Assembly (NCBI RefSeq): GCF_000368965.1 | Contig: NZ_KB849778.1 | Location: forward strand, 186,001 to 250,000 | Source of the DNA: Acinetobacter calcoaceticus DSM 30006 = CIP 81.8 | Lineage (GTDB): Bacteria; Pseudomonadota; Gammaproteobacteria; Pseudomonadales; Moraxellaceae | DNA length: 64,000 nucleotides | Reading direction: 5' to 3' | In this document: in pieces, positions 44,897-55,276 of the stretch | How positions within the stretch are numbered: position 1 is the stretch's first letter | Layout: every line of letters starts with the position of its first letter | The notes under the pieces: model-generated | Seen by the model: only the letters and a program-made list of their open reading frames with translations | The model's database searches: none | Told to the model about the DNA's origin: nothing | Made by a program: the position numbers and the translations under genes

Positions 44897-45901
44897 ATGC
44901 CACAACTAAAAAATTATACGGGTTCGGTCTATGGAGGACTCGGACACCTATTAAAAGCTTACTGCGAAGCCAATCAGTTAGCAGTACCAGAGCAATTAGA
45001 ACAAATTCAAAATCTGGAACGCTTTGACTATGTGATTTGGCGCGACCTATTAGAAGTGATTTATAAACTAGCCCCCAAACCGGGTTTAGGTCTAGAAATT
45101 GCCAAATATGTACAACCCAAACACTTAGGAATTATTGCCTACCTTGCACTCTCTTGCGATAACTTAGGTGAAGCTTTAATTCGCTATCATGATTTTCACC
45201 GCCTAATTTATGACGGAAGTCCGTTAGTGGTTGAGCTCTATGGGCAATATGCTTCTATTCGCTGGGAAGCTACAGAGTTGCACCCTACCCAACTTACCGA
45301 TGAAATTGCCATTGCTCTGGTTATTCAATTTTTACGCCTTTTTATGTCTCACCAAGATGTGCATTTACATGAAGTGCATTTTTTAAATAACGCACCTAAA
45401 AACATCAGGGTTTATGAACAATACTTTCAATGTCCGGTCCGTTTTAGCCAGCCCCGTACCCAATTACTCATTCCAATTACTGAAATTAATAAACCACTTA
45501 GTAGTGCCGACCACACCCTACAACAATTATTGGTTCAACAAGCCCAAGCGCTTTTAGAGCAATTACCAAATTCGACACAACTTGATCAACGCTTACAGCA
45601 CTCAATTTTGACTGGGCTACAAAAGGATCAATATCAAATTGAATATATTTCAGCTCAGCTAGGCCTTTCAGTCCGACAGCTTCAGCGCCACTTACAACAA
45701 CAAAACACCACCTTTCAGGAACGTGTTCAGCAAGTACGGTTTATGCTCGCGACTGAATATTTAAAAGATCCGCATTTAAGCTTACAAGAGATTGCTCTTT
45801 TGCTTTGTTATTCAGAACAAAGTGCTTTTCAAAGAGCATTTAAACATTGGACCAATCAAACACCGCAACAATGGCGAGATCAATTTTTAGACAAAGAATA
45901 A
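44897..45901 (+). CDS. AraC-family regulator with large N-terminal ligand domain
   Basis: 334 residues. The N-terminal two thirds resemble the arabinose-binding-like domain of OruR/ArgR-type AraC proteins (LGLEIAKYVQPKHLGIIAYLALSC). The C-terminal double helix-turn-helix shows ISAQLGLSVRQLQRHLQQQNTTFQE and LQEIALLLCYSEQSAFQRAFKHWTNQTPQQWR. AGGGATG-type ribosome site lies at the start. Divergent from the hydroxylase-like gene, so that is the prime candidate target, possibly induced by a lipid or sterol-like compound. Confidence 0.88.
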   Translation: MPQLKNYTGSVYGGLGHLLKAYCEANQLAVPEQLEQIQNLERFDYVIWRDLLEVIYKLAPKPGLGLEIAKYVQPKHLGIIAYLALSCDNLGEALIRYHDFHRLIYDGSPLVVELYGQYASIRWEATELHPTQLTDEIAIALVIQFLRLFMSHQDVHLHEVHFLNNAPKNIRVYEQYFQCPVRFSQPRTQLLIPITEINKPLSSADHTLQQLLVQQAQALLEQLPNSTQLDQRLQHSILTGLQKDQYQIEYISAQLGLSVRQLQRHLQQQNTTFQERVQQVRFMLATEYLKDPHLSLQEIALLLCYSEQSAFQRAFKHWTNQTPQQWRDQFLDKE

Positions 45902-46033
45902 CCAACCAAAACTTACAAATCTTTTCTTGATTAAAACAACACTGAAAACAAAAATTTCATATAGTCACATGCTTCAAATTTATGTGACGTAATTCACATT
46001 AATTAAAATAGATTAAATAAATGAGTAATCAGA

Positions 46034-46723
46034 ATGAATAAATATTTTGCTGAATTTCTAGGTACGTTTTGGCTAGTCTTTGGTGGTTGTGGTAGCGCAG
46101 TATTAGCCGCAGCTTTCCCTGAACTTGGTATTGGCTTTGCAGGTGTAGCCCTTGCCTTTGGTTTAACCGTACTCACAGGTGCCTATGCTCTAGGGCATAT
46201 CTCAGGTGGACATTTTAATCCCGCGGTAAGTGTTGGCCTTTGGGTCGGCGGCCGCTTCGATGTTAAAGATCTCATTCCCTATATTGTTGCTCAAGTGGTT
46301 GGTGCCACTGCTGCGGCATTTGTTCTTTACATTATTGCTCAAGGTCAAGCTGGCTTTAGCGGTGTTGGTGGTTTTGCTTCAAATGGTTTCGGTGATTTAT
46401 CACCAAACAAGTTTGGCTTAGGTTCTGCTTTCATTATTGAAGTGGTACTTACAGCTTTCTTCTTAATCATTATTTTAGGCGCAACTGACCGTCGAGCACC
46501 TGCTGGCTTCGCCCCTATTGCGATTGGCTTAGGCTTAACGCTTATTCACTTAATCAGTATTCCAGTCACGAACACTTCTGTGAACCCTGCACGTAGTACA
46601 GGTGTCGCGTTCTTTGCTGAAACTGCTGCTTTAAGTCAGTTGTGGTTATTCTGGGTGGCGCCGATTTTGGGTGCTGTGCTGGGTGCTATTATTTATAAGG
46701 TAGTTGCTGGGGATAAGGATTAA
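46034..46723 (+). CDS. aqpZ: Aquaporin Z
   Basis: A 229-residue water channel with six helices and the two half-helix NPA boxes (HFNPAVS and SVNPARS). The selectivity filter fits a water-specific aquaporin: the residue after the second NPA region is R in NPARS, and helix 5 has [18 protein letters not shown] with histidine. Length and the start [19 protein letters not shown] match AqpZ. Monocistronic. Confidence 0.95.
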   Translation: MNKYFAEFLGTFWLVFGGCGSAVLAAAFPELGIGFAGVALAFGLTVLTGAYALGHISGGHFNPAVSVGLWVGGRFDVKDLIPYIVAQVVGATAAAFVLYIIAQGQAGFSGVGGFASNGFGDLSPNKFGLGSAFIIEVVLTAFFLIIILGATDRRAPAGFAPIAIGLGLTLIHLISIPVTNTSVNPARSTGVAFFAETAALSQLWLFWVAPILGAVLGAIIYKVVAGDKD

Positions 46724-46772
46724 CACGACGGAGTTCTACTTCGTAAAATCGAAAGTAATCAGCTAATTCTCA

Positions 46773-46796
46773 TTACTTTTGTTTCGGCAAAAGTAA
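46773..46796. repeat. Perfect 9-bp inverted repeat downstream of aqpZ
   Basis: TTACTTTTG-TTTCGG-CAAAAGTAA, then CCAAAACC. The same region also offers an alternative stem AAAGTAAT (46752-46759) / ATTACTTT (46772-46779). It may act as an aqpZ 3' end; similar GTTACTTTTG motifs are familiar as dispersed intergenic elements in proteobacteria. Confidence 0.5.
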
Positions 46797-46972
46797 CCAA
46801 AACCATTACCATTCACAAAACCTGTTCTCTGGGATCATGTATCTGATCCCACACAGTAACAATTCTGATCTTAAAATGGGCAGGTTGTGAATGGCTTTAT
46901 CACGAATCAGATTTCACGCATCGTTCAAAATCGTAGATAACTTGGTCAGATCCAATTCCACTGATAAATCAT

Positions 46973-47215
46973 TTATAAAAACGGATTATTAATTTCTTGT
47001 TCAGCTGGACGTTCAATTTTCTCAGGCAATTCTTCTTTTTCCAAAGCCGCAACTACATCGTTTAAAAAGCTCTGTAAAGCCTTCGCTTGTTCTAGCCCGA
47101 CTTTGTCTTTAGTGATTTGCAAGTTGCCATAAATGCTGACGCAATCGACATCATTTTCTAATGTTAAATCTTCAATTGAAGAAGACTCTGTACCCTTTTC
47201 AAATGGCTTAAACAT
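46973..47215 (-). CDS. Small acidic hypothetical protein
   Basis: 80 residues, very acidic, no membrane segment. The central region (YGNLQITKDKVGLEQAKALQSFLNDVVAALEKEE) should form a beta hairpin plus amphipathic helix. It looks like an Acinetobacter-conserved cytosolic protein; no family recognised. Good codon structure and an isolated position support that it is real. Confidence 0.65.
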   Translation of the reverse strand: MFKPFEKGTESSSIEDLTLENDVDCVSIYGNLQITKDKVGLEQAKALQSFLNDVVAALEKEELPEKIERPAEQEINNPFL

Positions 47216-47260
47216 AGGTGTTATCTCGTTGTTATATCTTGACAGTGTAATACGACCAAT

Positions 47261-47860
47261 TTAAAAAAAATCAATCAAAATTAAAAGTGCCGATAAAATT
47301 AAAAAGGCTCCCATCAGGATATTAAAATATTTCAAACGGTTGCCATGGTTAAGCACCACCGAAAATTTATCGCCACATAGCCCCCAAAAGAACAAACACG
47401 CATAGCAGGTAAAAAAATAAATAATGATAAAGATTGGCAACGACTGCGGGTTTTCAATGCTTGTAAACATGGTAATACCTGACACGCACGCTAGCCACGC
47501 CTTGGGATTGAGCCATTGTAGTAAAAAGCCATCTTTAAAATTGGGAATAATCATCTGTTCTGCTGGAGCACTTGAAATGGAAATGTTGGCAGCAGAAAGA
47601 ATAATTTTTATACCGATATAACAAACAAATAGCGTTCCACAAACTGCAAGAAATTTTAATACGATCGGAAACTGAGTTAATAAGCTCTGGAGACCAAATG
47701 CCATAAAAATTAAAAGTAAGGTAAAACCAATGGTGGCGCCTGAAATATAGGGAAGCGATCTTTTTAAACCATGATTTAAACTGGTCGATAAAATTACGGT
47801 ATTTACGGGACCGGGGGTAATAGACATTGCAAATGAAAATAGAAACATCGAGGCAAACAT
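47261..47860 (-). CDS. LysE-family amino acid exporter
   Basis: 199 residues with about six membrane helices. The signature SITPGPVNTVILSTSLNHGLKRSLPYISGATIGF after TM1 is typical of LysE/RhtB exporters, as is LQWLNPKAWLACVSGI in the middle. Exports amino acids or related metabolites; substrate unknown. A perfect 38-base palindrome lies directly upstream and may control it. Confidence 0.88.
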   Translation of the reverse strand: MFASMFLFSFAMSITPGPVNTVILSTSLNHGLKRSLPYISGATIGFTLLLIFMAFGLQSLLTQFPIVLKFLAVCGTLFVCYIGIKIILSAANISISSAPAEQMIIPNFKDGFLLQWLNPKAWLACVSGITMFTSIENPQSLPIFIIIYFFTCYACLFFWGLCGDKFSVVLNHGNRLKYFNILMGAFLILSALLILIDFF

Positions 47861-47878
47861 TGTTATTGTCCTTATTAA

Positions 47879-47916
47879 AATAAAATAAGTATACAGATCT
47901 GTATACTTATTTTATT
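47879..47916. promoter_or_regulatory. 38-bp perfect palindrome upstream of the LysE exporter
   Basis: The two arms meet between 47897 and 47898; the core is GTATACAGATCTGTATAC with AAATAA/TTATTT flanks. It lies 19 bases before the LysE start codon and about 40 bases past the nuclease stop. It may be an operator (GTATAC-type sites are bound by several GntR regulators) or a terminator hairpin of the nuclease gene, or both. Confidence 0.65.
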
Positions 47917-47956
47917 GTATGAATTTAAGACAATGCAATAACTACTATAAAATTGC

Positions 47957-49036
47957 TTACTTCAATATTTGCAAGAAATAGTTCACCAAGGCTTCCACCA
48001 GTTGTTTCACAATGGCTTGGCGTGTTTCTTCATCAATGCTTGGAACTTTTGCTTCCATTGGTTCTGAGGAGCCACTTTTTTGCTTTTTAAACTGGTCTTG
48101 TAACGCTTTAATTTGATCAGCGTTTAAGTCCTGCTCACATTGGCTCTCACCATCCCAATGTAAATAGTCTAACTTCTGATTTGGCTTAACCGACGTTGCT
48201 GTTAAAGGTAGACGATAGACATTACGCTTTTGCTGCTCAGTTAACTGTGGAAACAGGTTAACGCCTAAGCGTTCTTCAAGGTAGCAAACACTCACCACTT
48301 TCACTTGTAGAGAGTTATTGTTGGGTGCGTAGTAAGCCCCAATAGCGCCAGTTTTTGGCATATATACCGCTTTATAAACTGCGGTTGGAACAATTACACC
48401 TTGCCCAATGGTTTTAAGGCGTTTACCTTCAAAAACAGGGCCGGTAACAACATATACATCTTGTTTTTGCTTGGTCGCAATAGCACGTGTGGCTTCTTCA
48501 AGTTTACGCCAGACTTCTTGGTTATTTTTAGGCGCTTGCGGCACCATATTACTTAACGAAAAGCTATCGGACTGTGAGCTCTTATTTGGCATATCGCCAT
48601 TCGGTGCCATATGCCCACGGTCATAGCCTGAACCACGATAGTCGCTTAACAGTGCCCGATGCTTTTGATCAACACGAGTTTCTTCATGAAAGTTATCTTC
48701 ACGCTTAATTTTGACACTCAAACGTTCTGCATTTAAATGCTCAGCCGACCATAACGGCGTTTTAGAGATGCCTGAATACAAAACGTTAAAGCCGTTAAAG
48801 CACAGCGGATAACTGTCTTTTTTTAAACTTTCTTTATTTAAAGCAGGAGGAACTTCACGATAGAACTGATTTAAACAAGTCGAGTTAGTACTTAAAGGCG
48901 AAAACCACTGTGAAATCTTTTCACTACCAAAAGCAATTGCAAAGCTTCCAGCCGCAATACAAGCAAGAATAATCTTGCCGAAATGTCCACTTATCGAAAA
49001 TTGGTTTGTACCCTTACTACGTTTTTTAGTTGCCAT
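47957..49036 (-). CDS. DNA/RNA non-specific endonuclease (NucA-like), membrane-anchored or secreted
   Basis: About 359 residues from the ATG at 49036; an in-frame GTG at 49060 is an alternative. An N-terminal hydrophobic segment (IILACIAAGSFAIAFG) exports or anchors it. The beta-beta-alpha-metal active site is present: DRGHMAPNGD with catalytic H142, and N163 in the following SLSNMVPQ region. Such nucleases cut DNA and RNA without sequence preference, for nutrient or biofilm DNA use. A long Lys/Gln-rich C-terminal tail is unusual. Confidence 0.88.
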   Translation of the reverse strand: MATKKRSKGTNQFSISGHFGKIILACIAAGSFAIAFGSEKISQWFSPLSTNSTCLNQFYREVPPALNKESLKKDSYPLCFNGFNVLYSGISKTPLWSAEHLNAERLSVKIKREDNFHEETRVDQKHRALLSDYRGSGYDRGHMAPNGDMPNKSSQSDSFSLSNMVPQAPKNNQEVWRKLEEATRAIATKQKQDVYVVTGPVFEGKRLKTIGQGVIVPTAVYKAVYMPKTGAIGAYYAPNNNSLQVKVVSVCYLEERLGVNLFPQLTEQQKRNVYRLPLTATSVKPNQKLDYLHWDGESQCEQDLNADQIKALQDQFKKQKSGSSEPMEAKVPSIDEETRQAIVKQLVEALVNYFLQILK

Positions 49037-49291
49037 GTTTATATCAATACCACTGTCCACCCGCAGCTTAACAATCCTGCTTTTTTAAGTATATCTCTTA
49101 TCTTTCAAATGGTTAAAACATGGTCATATTTTTTGTAACTCTACTCTGCTATACGTAACAATTTGTTGGGATTCTGAGAGGCTTTGGCTATTGAATTACG
49201 TCAATTGCGTATCTTTCGTTGAAAAGCACTGATTGCTTATGACATGGTTAGCTCCACAAATTTGGATAAAAATATAAACGGAGTCCATTGA

Positions 49292-49732
49292 ATGATCCAT
49301 TCAAAGATTATTGGTATTGGCGTAATCACGGGATTGTGTAGTATGGCCGCTTTGGCTGAACCAGCAGTCCAGCCAGGAGAAACTTTAGAGAGTTTGTCTA
49401 AAGTGAAAGTTACTACAACGGTAAATGGCCAGCCTGGTTCTATTAGTGATTTAGTTAATAGCGGACAAGTACAGCAAGTTTCTGCTGCACCAACAAATGC
49501 TGCTCCTACTGGTGCTCCTATTCCGGCAGATGTTCCACCAGCTCCTCCAGCAGGCGGTGAAATGGCACCACCAGCAGCGCCAACTGATGCAATCCCTCCT
49601 GCACCAAACCAAGCGTCTCCAGCGCCACAAGATCCGAATGCTGTACCACCTGCGGCAGATCCAACTCAGTCGGCAGACCCAATGGCACATGATGGTCATA
49701 TGCCAGCAGATGCACCTGTTCAAGCTCAATAA
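49292..49732 (+). CDS. Proline/alanine-rich secreted protein
   Basis: 146 residues: signal peptide (about 1-22, ending SMAALA), a short conserved-looking part (ETLESLSKVKVTTTVNGQPGSISDLVNSG), then a long Pro/Ala/Asp low-complexity tail (PPAPPAGGE and similar) ending near HDGHMPAD. Low-complexity tails of this kind span the periplasm or cell wall. Function unknown. It shares a bidirectional terminator with kup. Confidence 0.75.
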   Translation: MIHSKIIGIGVITGLCSMAALAEPAVQPGETLESLSKVKVTTTVNGQPGSISDLVNSGQVQQVSAAPTNAAPTGAPIPADVPPAPPAGGEMAPPAAPTDAIPPAPNQASPAPQDPNAVPPAADPTQSADPMAHDGHMPADAPVQAQ

Positions 49733-49737
49733 TCAGA

Positions 49738-49777
49738 GCATAAAAAAACCAAGACATATGTCTTGGTTTTTTTATGC
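49738..49777. terminator. Bidirectional terminator, perfectly palindromic
   Basis: GCATAAAAAAACCAAGACAT followed by its exact reverse complement, a 40-base perfect palindrome between converging genes. Confidence 0.92.
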
Positions 49778-49786
49778 ATCAATATT

Positions 49787-51688
<1,902 letters not shown>

Positions 51689-51782
51689 TTATCGCAATCT
51701 TATCACCTCTATTATTTTTTTTCTGTAAAGCTCATCTTAAATCTTGGCAGAACTCGTTTTTTTAGTTACTATCCCACGCCTT

Positions 51783-51872
51783 GGTGAGGTGTCCGAGTGG
51801 CTTAAGGAGCACGCCTGGAAAGTGTGTATACGTTTGCGCGTATCGAGGGTTCGAATCCCTCTCTCACCGCCA
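51783..51872 (+). tRNA. tRNA-Ser (anticodon GGA)
   Basis: 90 bases with a long variable arm (GTATACG...CGCGTATC region), acceptor GGTGAGG/TCTCACC, anticodon loop CTGGAAA giving GGA, T loop TTCGAAT and encoded CCA. Confidence 0.96.
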
Positions 51873-51878
51873 GAATTG

Positions 51879-51915
51879 AAAAAAGACCTACATCGTTTTG
51901 ATTTAGGTCTTTTTT
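51879..51915. terminator. Terminator after tRNA-Ser (copy 1 of a related family)
   Basis: AAAAAAGACCTA...TAGGTCTTTTTT with a ~13-base middle containing ATCGTTTTGAT. Closely related hairpins occur at 52885 and 53837. Confidence 0.88.
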
Positions 51916-51937
51916 ATTTAGCCTAGAAAAAATCACT

Positions 51938-52279
51938 CTAATCAACTATAAGTAACTTCGCACCATTCAGGCTAAAAGACTGATGTGGTTCTGAATTATC
52001 CCCTACCTGATAACTCATTCCTGAAGTTAAAGTGAATGTTCGCCCATCCTTCAATCGACTTTCTAACTCACCTTCTAGGCAAAATAAGATATGTCCTTTT
52101 TCACACCAATGGTCTGCTAAATAATTAGCCGAGTACTCGACAAGTCTTACCCTTATTTTATTTCCTTCTTCACCAAAAAATTGGGTTTTCCAATAAGCTT
52201 TTCCAGTTTCACCGCTATATTCAGTGACTTCAATTTCTTCCCAATTTGTAATTTGAAATGGAAAAGGCACGATATTCAT
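51938..52279 (-). CDS. DHCW-motif cupin protein
   Basis: 113 residues from the ATG at 52279 with TTTGGA upstream. A single small cupin barrel: motif 1 region ANYLADHWCEKGHILFCLEGE contains the D-H-x-C block seen in DHCW-type cupins, and motif 2 is near SYQVGDNSEPHQS. Metal binding by the histidines is likely. Function unknown; it converges with the tRNA-Ser terminator. Confidence 0.8.
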   Translation of the reverse strand: MNIVPFPFQITNWEEIEVTEYSGETGKAYWKTQFFGEEGNKIRVRLVEYSANYLADHWCEKGHILFCLEGELESRLKDGRTFTLTSGMSYQVGDNSEPHQSFSLNGAKLLIVD

Positions 52280-52360
52280 AATTTTTTCCAAAGACGTATT
52301 ATTGTATTTTCAACTTATAGACAAATTTGATTTTTGCAAACAATTTAAAAATATTATTTC

Positions 52361-52819
52361 TTAAGGTCCACTGCCTAACTCAGTAACGAGCCAATTAGAT
52401 TTAGGATCTATTTGCACAAGATTTATAAACAAAATATAGGTACCCGCGGGGTTACCAGCAATATCTGCATGTACTGTTTTTATACTTATTTGGACTGAAA
52501 TAATTTTATAAAATTGTTGATAGTAATCAGGTCTATTTTTTGCTGAATCGTAACGAACTTTTAGCACTTCTAGAACTTTTGAGTCTTTATAGTACTGAGC
52601 TGTTTCAGCACTTCGAATGTTTAATTCCTCACCTGACCAAACATACTTAAAAGCTGTGGCTGAATCTCCATTAGAAAGTGAATTTAAAAAGGAAATAGCT
52701 GTTCGACTCGCTTGTTCTTTTTCAACGTTAGCCTTTTTCTCGTATGATTTAAAGGCTGCAAATAAACATAGTCCAGCAAGAAGCAGTCCGATAGTTATAA
52801 AGATTCTAGACTTTAGCAT
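52361..52819 (-). CDS. Hypothetical membrane-anchored protein, NTF2-like
   Basis: 152 residues with one N-terminal membrane anchor (IFITIGLLLAGLCLFAAF). The extracytoplasmic part starts with an amphipathic helix (EKEQASRTAISFLNSLSNGDSATAFKYVW) followed by beta strands, a layout seen in NTF2-like or DUF4878-type lipoprotein domains. No catalytic residues are evident. Name is tentative. Confidence 0.65.
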   Translation of the reverse strand: MLKSRIFITIGLLLAGLCLFAAFKSYEKKANVEKEQASRTAISFLNSLSNGDSATAFKYVWSGEELNIRSAETAQYYKDSKVLEVLKVRYDSAKNRPDYYQQFYKIISVQISIKTVHADIAGNPAGTYILFINLVQIDPKSNWLVTELGSGP

Positions 52820-52884
52820 TTGGCTTCCTTTCTAATTTTTAAAATGCCATGTTAAAAATTAGTCAGATCAAAATTAAGTGATAG

Positions 52885-52919
52885 AAAGACCCAAATCGTT
52901 TTGATTTAGGTCTTTTTTA
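52885..52919 (-). terminator. Terminator of gene 52953 (copy 2 of a related family)
   Basis: AAAGACCCAAATC-GTTTT-GATTTAGGTCTTT with one mismatch; nearly the same hairpin as after tRNA-Ser one kilobase away. It lies 30 bases past the stop of the minus-strand gene at 52953. Confidence 0.8.
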
Positions 52920-52952
52920 TTTGAAATAAAATTTAGACTTCTCTAAACAACC

Positions 52953-53732
52953 TTAATCTAAAATGAACACTTCTAATGACTCTACATAAGGCAAAATAAG
53001 ATATTCATGATTAGATAAATGCTGTTCTAATTGGGTATGAGTCTCTTGATTGAATTGATAAAAGTTGCTCAACTCATTAATCAATTGAGTTGTTTTATTT
53101 GCATCAAATTCTGGTGTTTTAATAAAGTATAATAAGCTTGCACCTAAGCCAACATAGTCTAAGCCATAGTTCTGATCTAAATGCTGAATTAAGCTAAAAG
53201 ACTCAAAAGGATTCAAATCACAAGTAAAGTATCCATTGAGGCATGCTGCAAATTTTTGAGTTTCATTTTTACTGTTTACTAACTTTACTTGAATAACGTC
53301 ATCTAAAATTTTTTCGGGTTCAGCATTAATCTGTAGCAGAGTCGATTGATCTTCATCACAATAACTAATTTTTTTAGGCAAGTTATTAAAGTCTATATAA
53401 TTTTCTGGCTTTAATAATTGTTCAATATGATGTTGAAGTTCTAAAGGTCGAGTATTATCCCAACTTGCTTCACTGTCATCTTCAACGAGTTCTGAAGTAT
53501 CGAAATAAAGCCCATCTCCCATTGAAGCATGCATGGAAGTGTATTGGCATTGTCCAATATCTTCTAAAAGTAATAATACTTTTTTAGGTAAATACTTCTG
53601 CTTAATTTCTGAATATAAGTTAACAACATCATTCCATGAGTTTATTTCACTGATTGTTGCGAAGCATATTAATTCATGAGCATCATCAGTTATAAGGGAG
53701 TTTTCTTTTTCTTTAATACTAAGAATAGTCAT
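52953..53732 (-). CDS. Hypothetical cytosolic protein
   Basis: 259 residues, acidic, no signal peptide or membrane segment. Visible features are hydrophobic strands (KVLLLLEDIG; FAACLNGYFTCDLNPFESFSLIQHL) in a mixed alpha/beta pattern. The layout is reminiscent of immunity-type or DUF4253-like proteins, but this is only an impression. AT-rich, with its own terminator. Part of the run of unknown genes starting near 52 kb. Confidence 0.7.
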   Translation of the reverse strand: MTILSIKEKENSLITDDAHELICFATISEINSWNDVVNLYSEIKQKYLPKKVLLLLEDIGQCQYTSMHASMGDGLYFDTSELVEDDSEASWDNTRPLELQHHIEQLLKPENYIDFNNLPKKISYCDEDQSTLLQINAEPEKILDDVIQVKLVNSKNETQKFAACLNGYFTCDLNPFESFSLIQHLDQNYGLDYVGLGASLLYFIKTPEFDANKTTQLINELSNFYQFNQETHTQLEQHLSNHEYLILPYVESLEVFILD

Positions 53733-53836
53733 AAGTTTTTAAATTAAATCTATATTTAGCTGATATTTATATCATAAATAAATCGTATATTTAACTTAAA
53801 AACCCTGACCCAAATCTTTAAAAAATATTCAATATT

Positions 53837-53866
53837 AAAGACCCAAACCCTCACGTTTAGGCCTTT
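53837..53866 (-). terminator. Degenerate terminator-like hairpin after gene 53880 (copy 3)
   Basis: AAAGACCCAAAC-CCTCAC-GTTTAGGCCTTT, with mismatches and a weak T-tract. It resembles the hairpins at 51879 and 52885. Confidence 0.5.
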
Positions 53867-53879
53867 CCCATCTTTAAAC

Positions 53880-54437
53880 TTACTCAGACAACGCTAACAA
53901 CTTCTGAACATACTGAATCGCATTATTGTCTATGTCTTGGTGAGTCGGAATAACGTCGTCTTCTGAAGGGTTTGTGTCTAAACCATAAAATGCATGAAGC
54001 GGTTGATAGACTGCCCCAACATATAAAGCTGTTAGTTCAAATGGGGTAAAAATCTTCTCCAAAGAAATTTGATACTCTCCACTTTCTGAATAAACTTGTT
54101 CTTGCCCACCAGCAGATAAAGCTAGCATAAACTTTTTATTTTTGAGCTTGTCACCTTCTGAACCGTAAGCCCATCCATACGCCAAAACTTCATCTAACCA
54201 TTGTTTCAAAAGCGGCGGACAGTTAAACCAATACACTGGAAATTGAAATACTAAATTTTCGTGTTCTTCTACAAGTGCTTGCTCTTTGGCAACATCAATC
54301 ACCCCGTCTGGGTAGGCTTGATAAATTTGGTGAATCGTAAATTGATCGGGATGTTTTTCTAGTTCCTCAATCCATCTTTTATTTACAACAGACTGGTCTA
54401 TGTGAGGATGCGTAACAATGACTAATGTCTTTTTCAT
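53880..54437 (-). CDS. NAD(P)H-dependent flavin oxidoreductase (YwrO/KefF-like)
   Basis: 185 residues of flavodoxin-like fold: phosphate loop VTHPHIDQSVVNKRW, flavin contact block FQFPVYWFNCPPLLKQWLDEVLAYGWAYG, and the glycine-rich LSAGGQEQVYSESG. These enzymes reduce quinones, nitro compounds or activate K+ efflux systems. It is divergent from an HxlR regulator, a very common pairing for electrophile-inducible flavoproteins. A second enzyme of this fold with a divergent TetR regulator is at 1805. Confidence 0.88.
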   Translation of the reverse strand: MKKTLVIVTHPHIDQSVVNKRWIEELEKHPDQFTIHQIYQAYPDGVIDVAKEQALVEEHENLVFQFPVYWFNCPPLLKQWLDEVLAYGWAYGSEGDKLKNKKFMLALSAGGQEQVYSESGEYQISLEKIFTPFELTALYVGAVYQPLHAFYGLDTNPSEDDVIPTHQDIDNNAIQYVQKLLALSE

Positions 54438-54520
54438 TATGAAAACACTCTTATCGAAAAGTAGATAAATCGATTATAGAAGTGTGCTTTCCTAAATATA
54501 AGTACGGTAATTTGTGTTAT

Positions 54521-54542
54521 ATACTATACTAAAAGATAGTAT
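54521..54542. promoter_or_regulatory. Candidate HxlR operator
   Basis: Inverted repeat ATACTAT (54521-54527) / ATAGTAT (54536-54542) with an 8-base spacer, directly before the HxlR start codon and in the divergent region shared with the oxidoreductase gene. Confidence 0.5.
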
Positions 54543-54553
54543 GGATTTTAAAA

Positions 54554-54889
54554 ATGGATGACTGCATTCCAACGTATACGCCATTAGAAGATACGGGTTT
54601 TGGCTACACCCTTTCTTTGATTAATGGCAAATATAAGATGATTATTATGTATTGGCTTTATGGAAAAACCGTCATGCGTTTTAATGAGATGCAACGCTGC
54701 ATTGGCAATATTTCGTTTAGAACACTTAGCAATACACTCAAAGAATTAGAAAGAGATGGACTAATTCATCGCAAGGAATATCCTCAAATTCCGCCAAAAG
54801 TCGAATATCGTCTTTCAGAAAGAGGACAGTCTTTAATTCCTTTGTTAGATATGATGTGTGCTTGGGGCGAGCACAATAAGCCGTCTTAG
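54554..54889 (+). CDS. HxlR-family winged-helix regulator
   Basis: 111 residues. The HxlR pattern is clear: SLINGKYKMIIMYWLYGKTVMRFNEMQRCIGNISFRTLSNTLKELERDGLIHRKEYPQIPPKVEYRLSERGQSLIPLL (quoted here in parts of the wing-helix core). It starts with a CIPTY element that holds a cysteine, which in related regulators senses electrophiles. It is divergent from the flavin oxidoreductase gene and is probably its regulator. Confidence 0.9.
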   Translation: MDDCIPTYTPLEDTGFGYTLSLINGKYKMIIMYWLYGKTVMRFNEMQRCIGNISFRTLSNTLKELERDGLIHRKEYPQIPPKVEYRLSERGQSLIPLLDMMCAWGEHNKPS

Positions 54890-54916
54890 TTTTATAGACT
54901 TGAAGTGATACTAAAT

Positions 54917-55135
54917 ATGAGAAATGAATTAAGAGAAATTTTTATTAAGGGATGCGACGAGAAAATTGAAAAGAAGGGAGACAATGTCGGCCTATCTTTT
55001 TATGCTTTTTTTAAAAATAAGAATGATAACCCTGAGTTACTTATGGAAGCTGCCCATTGGTGGATTATGTTGCATAAGCTAGATCACTTTGAGAAGGCAG
55101 TTAAGATTAAACAGTTGGTTTTGAGTGAGCAGTAG
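54917..55135 (+). CDS. Small hypothetical protein
   Basis: About 72 residues from the ATG at 54917; a GTG twelve bases upstream is in frame. Polar and charged, with an amphipathic region MEAAHWWIMLHKLDHFEKAVKIKQL near the C-terminus that could form a helical pair. No membrane segment. It starts 28 bases after the HxlR stop and may be on the same transcript. Function unknown. Confidence 0.55.
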   Translation: MRNELREIFIKGCDEKIEKKGDNVGLSFYAFFKNKNDNPELLMEAAHWWIMLHKLDHFEKAVKIKQLVLSEQ

Positions 55136-55276
55136 AAATTAGGATATTAGCATTCGAAAAGAGAGCCTAGCTATTCCATAAACAATTACATTTAAGTATT
55201 TTATAGATAATTTTTATAAAATTATGAATTCAGCTCTTAAGTTGATACTTAATAAAATAATATAAAGGGAAAAAAA

